The position numbers were made by a program, and so were the translations under genes. Below are positions 54,567 through 64,000 of a stretch of 64,000 nucleotides of DNA, piece by piece. The first letter of the stretch is position 1. Every line of letters starts with the position of its first letter. Source of the stretch: Pictodentalium vernedei (taxonomy: Eukaryota; Mollusca; Scaphopoda; Dentaliida; Dentaliidae); NCBI GenBank assembly GCA_031216915.1, contig CM062292.1:4398457-4462456 (forward strand). Direction: 5' to 3'. The notes beneath the pieces are model-generated. The model saw only the letters and a program-made list of their open reading frames with translations, was not told where the DNA came from and ran no database searches.

Positions 54567-55387
54567 ATGGATGCTACAATGTCTCTGGCCTCTTTAAAGC
54601 AGACTTGTTTCTCGCATTTAATTTTCTGAATTGATTTTTCCTTCTTCCAGATAGGGCAATCTTTAGAAGATGACATGTGATTGCCCTGGCAGTTTGTGCA
54701 TTTTATATGTTCACTAGTACATGGCTCGTCATGTTTTAGACCGCATCGATGGCAGATTGCTTGGCCTCGGCAGGCGTCTTTAATATGGCCGAATTTCTGA
54801 CACCTGAAACATCGAAGCGGATTTGGAATGAACAGATCCACTTTGACATTCATATATCCTATTTTCACTGATTTGGGTGGTTGGGTTGTATTGAAGGTAA
54901 AAATGTAGGTATTGGTTTTAATAATATTCCCATCTTTTTTAATTTCAGTTCTTTTAACTGTCTTATCTCCATGGGATGCCATTTCGTTAACAATTTCAAC
55001 TTCATCAATATCGGCCAGCTCACGAGTTCGAATTACACCTTTGCTATTATTAAGGGTCCTGTGAGGGCATGCATTTACATCCGTATCATGAATTTTAGTA
55101 ACTTTTAATAAGGCCATTGACTGTTTCTCATGGACACATTCTATTAAAATACCTCCTGTTCTCATTTTTTTAACATCATTTACCGAGCCTGCGATACTTT
55201 GTATCGATTTCTGTAAAATAAAAGGATTCATCTTATTGATAGGTTTACTGTCATCTGCAGAGAAAATGTTGATAAATTTTGGCCATGAATTTGTTTTAGG
55301 TTGTTTCCTGTCAGGATCCAAATCTGAGTCAGAATCTAATTCAGCTGATTCATACCGTCGTTTGAATTTTGGTGTATTTTTATCCAT
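54567..55387 (-). pseudogene. LINE ORF1 copy 3, C-terminally truncated
   Basis: The ATG at 55387 opens a clean frame of about 274 codons with an acidic Asp/Ser N-terminus and CCHC knuckles CFRCQKFGHIKDAC, CHRCGLKHDEPC and CTNCQGNHMSSSKDC. It is interrupted only by the junction at 54567; the frame then runs on into antisense LINE sequence to 54437. This is the best-preserved ORF1 in the window. Confidence 0.88.
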
Positions 55388-56236
55388 TGTGTTGTAAATA
55401 GTTGTTCTTCTGCCCATGACTTCCACCCTTACTCGAGCCCAACCTAGGGGGTTAATGTCGCGGATGTCCAGCGAAAAGCACCAGAAGTACATAAGCAGCA
55501 TACTCCCCCAGCGTTGATGCTAATGCATACCGCTGGAGGATTGACCCGTCGAATGATAATGGGAAGTGCCAGGTCGTGGCGACCATCCAACCAATCATTT
55601 CAGTAAAAACCTGTACAACAAAAACTATTTCTGACAGCCGACGCAGACAGTGCAACAAAACGGAAGATGTTAAAAAGTTATCAAAATCATTAAAAGTCAG
55701 TTTGGGTAGTAATGATGAAATAAAACTAAAAGAAATGACTGATTGAATGACCACCCAATGCCCCCCACACCCACCCACCCCCCCCCCCCCCCCCCCCCCC
55801 GACGTGACAACCCGATATTTTTGGGGTTGGGGGCTCCCGATTGGTCAGAACGGGCCATCCGACCATCCGTCTAGTCCCGAAATTGGGGCCAAAGCAGTGT
55901 GTTGGACATTATCTGAAAAAATGGAGACCAAACAGAGTTTACGACCTGATCCCCATCCTTGGAGACTACCCTAACCGGGACCACGAGTCCTCAACTGCCA
56001 GGATTCCTTCTTCCGGTGCCTTCGGAACGCACCTCACAGGAGAACAAGGTGCCTTCCAGATGGTATTAGCAGGGTTGATCATTTTGGTCCGGGGCTGCGT
56101 ATTCGTGTATTTCGCAGCGAACCAGCTCAATTGAGCAAACCTGCCAATTAAAAGTTAGCAAACCTGCCCAATTAAGCAGGCCGTCCTCTGTCCCCCACCT
56201 GAGGACCCGCCTAGTAGGAGACGATCAATCCCCCTA
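55388..56236 (-). other. 5' untranslated region of LINE copy 3
   Basis: Aligns with copies 1 and 2 apart from a C22-type run at about 55777-55800. The end at 56236 supports the 5' boundary. Confidence 0.6.
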
Positions 56237-58020
56237 GGGACTATTTGGAGAGGGGCGAGGTGGGAGGCCAGAGGCAAGTATAACTAGAGTGGACATAGGT
56301 GGGGTGAACATGAGCGAGGGGGACAGAACAAGTTTACCACAAGGCTAGCGCCAGAAAATAAATGGCCCAGTAGGCGGAAGCCAATGAACCTCGGTATCCT
56401 GAAAGTGGGTTACAGCAACATCCAGGGTCTCCACCGGAAAGTAAGTGAAATTGCTACATTGATCGAGGCAGAGGACTTTGATGTCATGGGTTTAAGCGAA
56501 ACGTGAGTAAGACACGAGGAACGGATAGACCAAGTAAGCGGGTGCGCGTGGATAGGTGTAGGGCGAATGGAAGGCCAGAAAAAAGGTGGAGGGGTAGGCA
56601 TGTACATTAAAGAGGATTTAAAACCGTCGCTGGTCACAGATCTGGAAGATGTCATCATCTCGGCTGAGGTATCGAAAGAAATTGGATGGGTAAAGAACAA
56701 TCTGAGAAACAAAAGTATTGCCCTTGGGATTGTGTACTGTGCAGTGGAGGAAAGAAAACCCGAGTGGAATGGCTCGATATACTCAACACGAAGGTCCAAT
56801 ATCACTGAACTAGAAAACAGGGGCTCGGTAAAATTCTGATGTATTCATTTATTTATTTATTGGTGCTTAACGCCACATCAGCAGCCAAGGCTATATCGTG
56901 ACGATAAAAGAATGTAATTATAAAAAATACCATTATCCATCATGCAATAATTAAAAATAGATTCGATGAAATATGAAATGTGAGGTATAAAACAAAGGAG
57001 TGTGAAACGCAATGTCAGTTTTGTACAAACAATGCTGTGTAAATCAACCTGTGATATAGATATGGATAGACTTGAATTTTAAAAGAATAAAAACAATTTT
57101 AAAATTTATTAAAAAGGTTGATTACTTTCAAATATGAGATAATTTTACGCGGGCTTGTGTAATAAAATAAATCTCTTAGAGATCTGACTATGAAATATTG
57201 CCCTCTAACATGATTAAAATCTGTACAATGTAAAAAATTGTGTTCCACTGACAACACTTGCTAACAAGGAACACACTCTGGTCGCATATTACCCTCTACC
57301 AAAAAGCAATGTGTAAGTCGTGTGTGACCAATATGACATCGTGTCAGAATAACATGATCTTTTCTACGAAGGTTACTAGATGGATAGTGATCAGAAATAG
57401 TTGGTCGGAAGCGATGGAGCTTGTTGTTTGTCGCCCCTTCCCATTCCGCAAGGGATCTTAAAATCAGTGGGAGGCTTTGTTGAAGCCTGTTTTGCTGCAC
57501 TGTCTGCTTTGGTGTTACCAGCGATACCTACATGTCCGGGTAACCAGCAAAACACGATATCATATTGGTCAAACATGAGAGTTGTTAACTTCACACGAAG
57601 TTCCAAAATGAGAGGGTTCTTCAACTTGGGGTTGAGTAAAGCAAGTAAAGAGGAAAGAGAGTCGGAGAAGATGATCGACTGTCTTTCATGTGCATTCTCG
57701 ATGTGCTCAAGTGCGAGTTGAATAGCTTTAACTTCAGCTGTGAAAATAGAACTCTGATTCGGTATTCTGATTGAGGCAACATGATAACCAGCAACAGCAG
57801 CTGATGATACTTTGTCACCATCTTTAGATCCATCTGCATAGATCCTTGCATATGCACTATACCTGGACTTTATTTCGGCATATTTTTGTTTGAACTGCAA
57901 GGAATTGGTATAAAATTCTGATGGGCGATTTTAATGGACACATAGGTGATAAGGAAGAAGGCATAGAGGGTGGGGACAAGAAAGTCAACAGGAATGGACG
58001 GAAGCTGCTGAACTTCACAA
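56237..58020 (+). pseudogene. Esterase-type LINE copy 2, ORF2 front part, interrupted
   Basis: Matches 45681-46375 of copy 1: ORF1 end, then ORF2 endonuclease (the ETWV codon region reads ACGTGA, a stop at Trp). It is interrupted by a Nimb-like insertion (56842-57910) and resumes at 57911 with GGGCGATTTTAATGG. It ends abruptly at CTTCACAAATT (58020), where satellite sequence begins. Confidence 0.88.
56842..57910 (-). mobile_element. I/Nimb-like LINE insertion, 5'-truncated, with 13-bp target duplication
   Basis: TAAAATTCTGATG at 56829-56841 and again at 57911-57923 flanks the insertion. The 3' tail is at the left (TTATTTATTTATTGGTGC). The frame 57391-57900 (minus) encodes RNase H with intact YADGSK and ADSAAK motifs, followed by an out-of-frame finger region (57261-57500). 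About 1.07 kb; a standard 5'-truncated copy. An about 65-bp deletion near 57449 (relative to copy 2) caused the frame change. Confidence 0.92.
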
Positions 58021-58784
58021 ATTGTTATTTCCAAGTGTTACTTGGATTGAGGTTGATGTCCTCTTGGGGAAACTAAGGCTTAATATACAGTGTATAGTAG
58101 AAATTGTTATGTTCAAGTGTTACTGGGGTTGAGGTTAATATCCTTTTGGGAAAACTATGGCTTAATACACGGTGTATACCAGGAAGTTTTTTTTTCCATT
58201 TGGCAGGGCTCATGGAGCTTTGTCGCGTGAGAATGGATGATAATATACACAGTGTTATGTAAAATACCTATTTGTTGATTGGCCAAGGGTTAATATTTCA
58301 CTTGATGTATACCAGGACATTTTTATCCCATTTGGCAAGTCTCTTGGCGCCTTGAACAAGAGTGATAGAGTTGATAATACGCAGTATTATGAAAATGATC
58401 TGTTTGTTGATTGTCAAAAAGTTAATACTTTAGTTTATTCTCCCCACTGTTTAAATATCCTTTGGTGCAATTATAAGGGTTCAGTATTCAGTCGTGTAGC
58501 CTTTTAGTACACAATGGATCATCCCACATCTAGTAAAATTGTTACTTCTTAAGTTCTGTTGGGTTGAGGTGATTATCCTCTTGGGAAAATAGAGGTTTAA
58601 TACATACTGTATACCAGCCAGCCTTTTGCCCCATTTGGCAAGGCTCCTGGAGCCTTGTCAGATGGGATACAGCTGATAGTATACACAATGTTTTTGTGTA
58701 AAACCTGTTTACTGTTTGGCTAGGGGTTAATATTTCTATTGCTTAATTCTCAGAGAATACCAGGCAGTTGTTTACAATCATGAG

Positions 58785-58980
58785 GGAGGGTAGTAAACCC
58801 GAGTGGAATGACTCGATATACTCAACACTAAGGTCCAATATCACTGAACTAGAAATCAGGGGGCTCGGTAACATTCTGATGGGCGACTTTACTGGGCACA
58901 TAGGTGATAAGGAAGAAGGCATTGAGGGTGGGGACAAGAAAGTCAACAGGAATAGACGGAAGCTGCTGAACTTCACAAAT
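58785..58980 (+). pseudogene. LINE fragment duplicated inside the satellite
   Basis: Matches 46183-46375 of LINE copy 1 and ends at exactly the same base (CTTCACAAATT then GTTATTT) as the fragment ending at 58020, with the same satellite sequence following for at least 100 bases. The two junctions therefore come from one event followed by duplication (offset 960). This copy lacks the Nimb insertion, so it is an empty-site version. Confidence 0.9.
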
Positions 58981-61544
58981 TGTTATTTTCAAGTGTTACT
59001 TGGATTGAGGTTGATATCCTCTTGGGGAAACTAAGGCTTAATATACAGTGTATAGTAGAAATTGTTATTTTCAAGTGTTACTGGGGTTTTGAGGTTAATA
59101 TCCTCTTTGGGAAACTAAGGTTTAATACACAGTGTATACCACAACGTTCTTTGTTTTTTTGTCTTTTTTTATTTTTTTTTATTTACAATCATATGGATTG
59201 AATACATAGTGATTTACCCCCCCCCCCCAGTACACAATGAACCATCCCAAACCACTCTACATGTAGTAAAATTGTCATTTTCAGGTTTTACTGCGGTTGA
59301 GGTTAATATTCTCTTGGGAAAACAAAGGTTTGCTACATAGTGTGTACCAGATAGTTTTGTATCCCATTTGGAAGGGCTCATGGAGTTTTGTCAACTGTGA
59401 GATGGTTGATAATATACACAGCGTTATGTAAAACACCTATTTGTTGGTTGGCCAAGAGTTAATATTTCAGTTGATGTAAACCAGGACATTTTTATCCCAT
59501 TAATCAAATCTGCTTTGTCACGTGAGATATGGATGATAATATACACAGTGTTATGTAAAATACCTATTTGTTGATTGGCCAAGGGTTAATATTTCAGTTG
59601 ATGTATACCAGAACATTTTTATCCCATTTATCAAGTCTGTCGGAGCCTTGTTCAAGAGTGATAGAGTAGATAATATACACAGTATTATAAAAATTATCCG
59701 TTTGTTGATTGCCACAACGTTAATACTTTACTTTATGTCTCACCACTGTTTAAATATCCTTTGGTGTAATTATAAGGGTTCAGTACACAGTGATTTGGTC
59801 TCTTCGTACACAATGGATCATCCCACATCCAGTAAAAGTTTTACTGGAGTCGATGTTTATATTCTCTTGGGATAATAAAGGTTTGATACACAGTGTATAC
59901 CAGGTAGTTCATATCACCTTTGGCAGGGTCCATGGAGCTTTGTCAGGTGTGATATGGCTGATAATATACACAGTGTTATGTAAAATGCCTATTTGTTGAT
60001 TGGCCAAGGGTTAATATTTCAGCTGATGTATACCAGAACATTTTTATCCCATTTATCAAGTCTGTCGGAGCCTTGTTCAAGAGTGATAGAGTAGATAATA
60101 TACACAGTATTATAAAAATTATCCGTTTGTTGATTGCCACAACGTTAATACTTTACTTTATGTCTCACCACTGTTTAAATATCCTTTGGTGTAATTATAA
60201 GGGTTCAGTACACAGTGATTTAGTCTCTTTGTACACAATGGATCATCCCACATCCAGTAAAAGTTTTACTGGAGTCGATGTTAATATTCTCTTGGGATAA
60301 TAAAGGTTTGATACACAGTGTATACCAGGTAGTTCATATCACCTTTGGCAGGGTCCATGGAGCTTTGTCAGGTGTGATATGGCTGGTAATATACACAGTG
60401 CTATGTGAAATGTCTATTTGATATTTGGCCAAGGGTTAAAGTTTTAGGTAATGTATACCTGGCAGTTTTTATCCCATTTGGCGAGTCTCTTGGAGCCTTG
60501 TTCAGAGTGATAAATTGGGAATATACTTTTCTACTATGTACATAACTCTAGTGTAATTGATACTTTTCTGGTGTCATCTGACTGAAGAGTACTTCTGTAC
60601 TTATAAACAAAGAAATACTACCTTATGAGTATCAAACAGTTTCATCACATTTGCCATGGCTCTTGGAGCTTTGTAAAATGGGAACATGGCTGGGAAGATA
60701 ACATATACAGTATCATGTCAAGTACCAACTTGTAGATTGCTAAGGGTTAATAATTCTTTTCATGTCTCACGTTTTCTTTTTATGTCTCACCACTATTTAA
60801 GTATCCTCCTGTACAGTCTGTGGTTGAGATTTAATGTCGTCTTGGGTACATAATAGGCTTAATACACAATGTATACCAGGCAGTTGTTTGGCAAAGTTCT
60901 TGGGGGTTTGTCAGATGGGATATGGCTGACAAAATACACAATGTTTATGTGAAATCCTATCTATTGTTTGGCCAAGGGTTAATATTTCATTTGATGTCCG
61001 ACCACTATCAGGTTTAGATTGAGATTAAAACTTCCCATCAAATGCAAGTGATGAGTTCATAATTAGTAAATAACAGGCAGTTCTATCCATAACTCTTGAG
61101 GCTCTGCTATGTAGGTCATAATTGGTATTATAAAATTGGTTTCTATTTTATCCCATTGTGAAAGGCTCGTGAAGCTGAGTCACATGTGATTTGTGTGATA
61201 ATATACACAGTATTATGTAAAACACATATTTGCTGTTTGGTCAAGGGTTATTATTTCAGTTTAGATCTCACCAATGTTTAAGTATAAGTGTCCAATACAT
61301 AGTGATCTTACCACCCCACCCCTTAAAAGCCCCCCCCCCCCCCCACCTCCCTCAACCACCCCGTAAATACCCCGTGGATCATCCCACATCTACATGTAGT
61401 AATATTGCTATGTTAATACTCTCATGGAAAAAGAGGTTTAATACATAGTTCATTGCAGGCAGTTATTATCCCATTTGCATCCTACTGTACAACAATTATA
61501 AGTGTTCAATACACAGTGATTTTGCCTTCACAAGTACTCAATGG

Positions 61545-62023
61545 CAGAGACCGACCTGGGCATGCGCCAGCGCGTATTTGGTTCTGAAACATCAGGACCT
61601 GGCTCTTAAATCTCTGAAATAGGCTTCTCAGTTGGCGCGTAACTTCTCAGATCATATTTGGATATTCTTTCGATGAATAATTGAGAGAGACACTCTTACA
61701 TGTATTATATATATGATTATCATTTATCATTGTTGTAGAGTGCTTAAGTTAATACTTCAAGTCTTAATTACCAAGCATTAATCTTCACTGTGATTTCTGA
61801 TCAAGTCTTGGCTGCCTAAATAGGCAGCCAAGACTTGATCAGAAACCACAGTGAAGATTAATGTTTGCTATAGTGTACTAAATGAAAATGATGAGAGCTA
61901 TTACATACTTGCAGTGTGTGTTACAAACAGCAGTGTGACTCCGTAAATTGAAATCTGGCGCATGAATTGAAAAAATATGCTTCGAGGCAAGAGCGTATTT
62001 TAAATAGTCCTGATCGGTCCCTG
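61545..62023. mobile_element. 479-bp hairpin MITE with 5-bp target duplication
   Basis: Termini CAGAGACCGACC and GATCGGTCCCTG are inverted; AATGG flanks at 61540-61544 and 62024-62028. The centre is a long hairpin (61768-61870) with arms of about 50 bases (TCTTCACTGTG ... CAAGTCTTGGCTGCCTA). It splits a satellite unit between ACTCAATGG and CCTATTCCACATCTGG. Confidence 0.75.
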
Positions 62024-62150
62024 AATGGCCTATTCCACATCTGGTAGAATTGTTATTTTCAGGTGTTACTGGGGTTGAGGTTAAAATTCTCTTGGATCTT
62101 AATCAAATGGGGTATAGTTGATATTATACACAATATTTTGGTGAAATACA

Positions 62151-63060
62151 CGTCCACTCTTGAATGAAGTAGAAGTCGGTTAAATGATTTCGTCTAATAA
62201 ATCTTTTGAATAATCGTTGTGTACATGTAAATAAAAGTACTGTACACTCACATGACGAACACTAGCAACGCTCAAAAATCCAATCAGCTGTGTCACAGAT
62301 GTGATTCGATGATGTATGATTAACTATACAGAGTGTTATGATGTCTACCAATCAGTACATTATAATGCTTACCATGTTCAACCAGTGTTGTTTGAGGTGT
62401 AACGAACTAGCCCAATCATTGCATTGTGTTAGTGAAATTACCGAAGCATGCTGATCCACCGTGTCATTTGTGATCTAACATTCTCCGATTCACTTGTCCT
62501 GTTACCGAAACGTGCTTCGGATATATATGTGTGCATCATTTTGTCGGATTGCCGTCGTGTTCGGGGGATTGATCTTTCTAGGTGGTCCTCACTTTTCTAA
62601 GTTGAGTTTAAGGCGGGGGCCGCTTGATGAAGTATACATGTATATATAAGTGTGTGTGTATGTATATGTATATGTATGTGTATGTGTATGTATATATATA
62701 TATGTACATGCCTCTGTATGTATATGTATATATATGTATATGTATATGTATGTACACTTATTATGTATGGGTGTCTCTCTCTCTGTAAGTGGTTAATAGT
62801 CTAGATCGGTGATGCAAAGGTCGACTCAATAGCTCACATATTTCTTCAACAATACAGTTTATTCTGTGTTATCAAATTGTAAATATGTTCCTTTCAGTAC
62901 AGAAATTTCCTACCTCATGTATCTACTTTGTACAACCTTTTGCTAAGCCCATTTCTCATGCCAACCTGTACTCAAACCTACGGTGTCGTAAAGCTGAAGA
63001 GATAACAACAATCCGAGTAATTCCCCTTCTGGTGTACTTTTCGATCACATAAATGTATAA
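62151..63060. other. Unassigned sequence with a TATG microsatellite
   Basis: No gene seen. A (TATG/TATA)n microsatellite lies at 62636-62763. Confidence 0.5.
62636..62763. repeat. (TATG)n/(TA)n microsatellite
   Basis: Alternating TATATG and TGTATG units. Confidence 0.9.
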
Positions 63061-63166
63061 CATTGCACTATATCGTGCTCGGATTGGTTTGTTTAGTGCC
63101 GCAGTCTACTGTCACAGAATTAAGTACAAGCTTGATAATCATCAAACACTGTGCCTATAATATTTT

Positions 63167-64000
63167 ATGCATATGCGTTCAAATGGAGTTAACCTTCTTG
63201 AAAGCCTCACGGAAATGTTTGTGTTCTTTATTAACCCGCTCAGTAAAACCCTACACCAAGGTTCGCTCAGGGACACTAACATGCAGTCTGAACTGGCTGG
63301 GATTGATAAACTAACTGCCAATGCAGTTGCCTTGGTGATTGACAGGGTATACGGTGGGACACTCTCTGCTCCTATCGTCGTTTTACTTATGCTCTTCTTT
63401 ACGCTGATCTTATTATCGGGCGATGTTGAGCTAAATCCAGAACCAGATTCTACTCTTTCATATAAGAGAGATAACACATTAAAAATATGTCATCTGAATA
63501 TTCAGAGTATCGATGTAAAACGGAAGTTTGATATTATGAAATGTGAAGCTCTATCTATTGTAATCCTGGCCTTCACCGAGACGTGGCTGCACGAAAATAT
63601 CCCAACATCCAATGTTCATTTACCCAGCTTCCAGGAGCCTCTACGTAAGGACCGTGCGACGAGGGGTGGGGGGGGGGGGGTGGCAATATATTTCAGAGAC
63701 GGTATTAGTTTCCGACACAGACCTGATCTTGAACTATTTAATATCGAGTGCTTTTGGGCCGAAGTTATAGCAACACATGGTAGACCATTATTGCTGGGCG
63801 TGTTTTACCGCCCACCTAACAGTATAAATGAACTATAGACTATCATCTCCACCTCAATTGAGAAAGCCAGAGACACCCAAATAGCCGATATTATTGTTAC
63901 TGGTGATTTTAATGATAATCAGTTAGTTCCTGCAGGAGGCAGTCTCTCAGAAATTCTTAAATATTTTAATTTAACCCAGCTTGTGAATGAGCCCACGTGC
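63167..64000 (+). pseudogene. CR1/L2-like LINE ORF, N-terminus with 2A-like motif and endonuclease, partial
   Basis: The frame from 63167 has a hydrophobic segment (IVVLLMLFFTLILL) ending in SGDVELNPEPDS, a 2A-like motif in which the essential Gly of NPGP reads Glu (GAA at 63440-63442). The APE endonuclease follows: ICHLNIQSI, AFTETWL, and GVFYRPP. A G13 run lies at 63668-63680 in a Gly codon stretch. A TAG at 63836-63838 interrupts the frame, which then continues (IIVTGDFNDNQ) to the window edge. 2A-like peptides at the front of CR1-type LINEs are known from sea urchins and molluscs. The start codon is uncertain because the element extends upstream without a clear 5' end. Confidence 0.82.

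Larger units (their letters stand above)
54567..56236 (-). mobile_element. I/Nimb-like LINE fragment (copy 3, 5' half)
   Basis: The 5' end at 56236 matches the starts of copies 1 and 2; 5' UTR and most of ORF1 follow, and the element is cut off at 54567. Its left neighbour is LINE sequence equivalent to 44913 and its right neighbour to about 45681, so some 770 bases of the host LINE are missing together with the 3' part of this element. One deletion spanning both would explain this. Confidence 0.85.
58021..62150. repeat. Degenerate satellite field, unit about 425 bp
   Basis: Two adjacent units (from 59648 and from 60073) are nearly identical at a spacing of 425 bases; older, more diverged units fill 58021-61540 and 62024-62150. 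Recurring landmarks are ACACAGTGTATACCAG, GGCCAAGGGTTAATATTTCA, CACAATGGATCATCCCACAT and a palindrome-like core (CAAGGCTCCTGGAGCCTTG near 58640, weaker near 58210, 59365, 59930, 60355, 60655, 60890). A LINE fragment is inserted at 58785-58980. Small frames (for example 59648-59875) are repeat artefacts. Confidence 0.85.

Noticed and set aside
59648-60300. Duplicated 75-codon proteins at 59648 and 60073
   Set aside because: They are the same frame in two copies of a 425-bp satellite unit; neighbouring units do not keep it open.

Overview
The window is eukaryotic, animal and almost entirely repeat-derived. There are no bacterial operons, RNA genes or CRISPR arrays. It holds non-LTR retrotransposons of an I/Nimb-like type and of a second type with an esterase-like ORF1, a Ty3-like retroelement with an envelope-like gene, a tRNA-derived SINE, many hairpin MITEs, long minisatellites, and a few exon-like islands with good splice sites. 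The mix of OTU-type, sulfotransferase-like and SGNH-like exons with dense foldback MITEs suggests a bivalve or other lophotrochozoan mollusc. That is inference and was not tested by any search.

Layout. 1-9475 (minus): one Ty3/Gypsy-like, retrovirus-like element running off the left edge, with 5' LTR, tRNA-His-like primer site, gag (two zinc knuckles), a pol reading frame that begins with a zinc knuckle and a macro domain before protease-RT-RNase H-integrase, and an open env-like frame with signal peptide and furin site. The whole pol region stays in one frame, broken only by five in-frame stops. 9961-14994 and 16387-22373 (minus): two copies of one I/Nimb-like LINE. The first lacks its 3' end and carries a 314-bp MITE in ORF1; the second is full length with a 12-bp target duplication. 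22.7-26.8 kb: a second MITE copy, CRE/E-box motifs, and a 3-unit tandem repeat.

26758-30822: a 4.1-kb minisatellite of 40-bp and 24-bp units in higher-order order, abutting a LINE RT C-terminal fragment. 31.6-35.7 kb: MITEs, a large inverted repeat, and a SINE with a 12-bp duplication whose 3' tail matches the Nimb-like LINE. 37.9-42.7 kb: TTAA-flanked (piggyBac-like) hairpin MITEs around two exons of an SGNH-like gene on the minus strand, and a 36-bp minisatellite.

43.8-50.5 kb (minus): an OTU-type cysteine protease gene in two exons. Its 5.1-kb intron holds a nearly complete LINE in the opposite orientation (ORF1 with SGNH/esterase-like motifs, ORF2 EN-RT). 51.6-52.8 kb: a first exon resembling mollusc cytosolic sulfotransferases, then a MITE with a LINE 3' fragment inside. 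54.1-58.0 kb: a second, broken copy of the esterase LINE interrupted by two Nimb-like fragments. 58.0-62.1 kb: a roughly 425-bp-period satellite field into which a LINE fragment has been duplicated. 63.1-64.0 kb: the start of a CR1/L2-like LINE with a 2A-like motif.

No protein-coding locus here is certainly functional. The strongest biological leads are the macro-domain, env-bearing retroelement, the OTU and SGNH-like exons, the SINE-LINE tail sharing, and MITE families that share hairpin cores under different termini.
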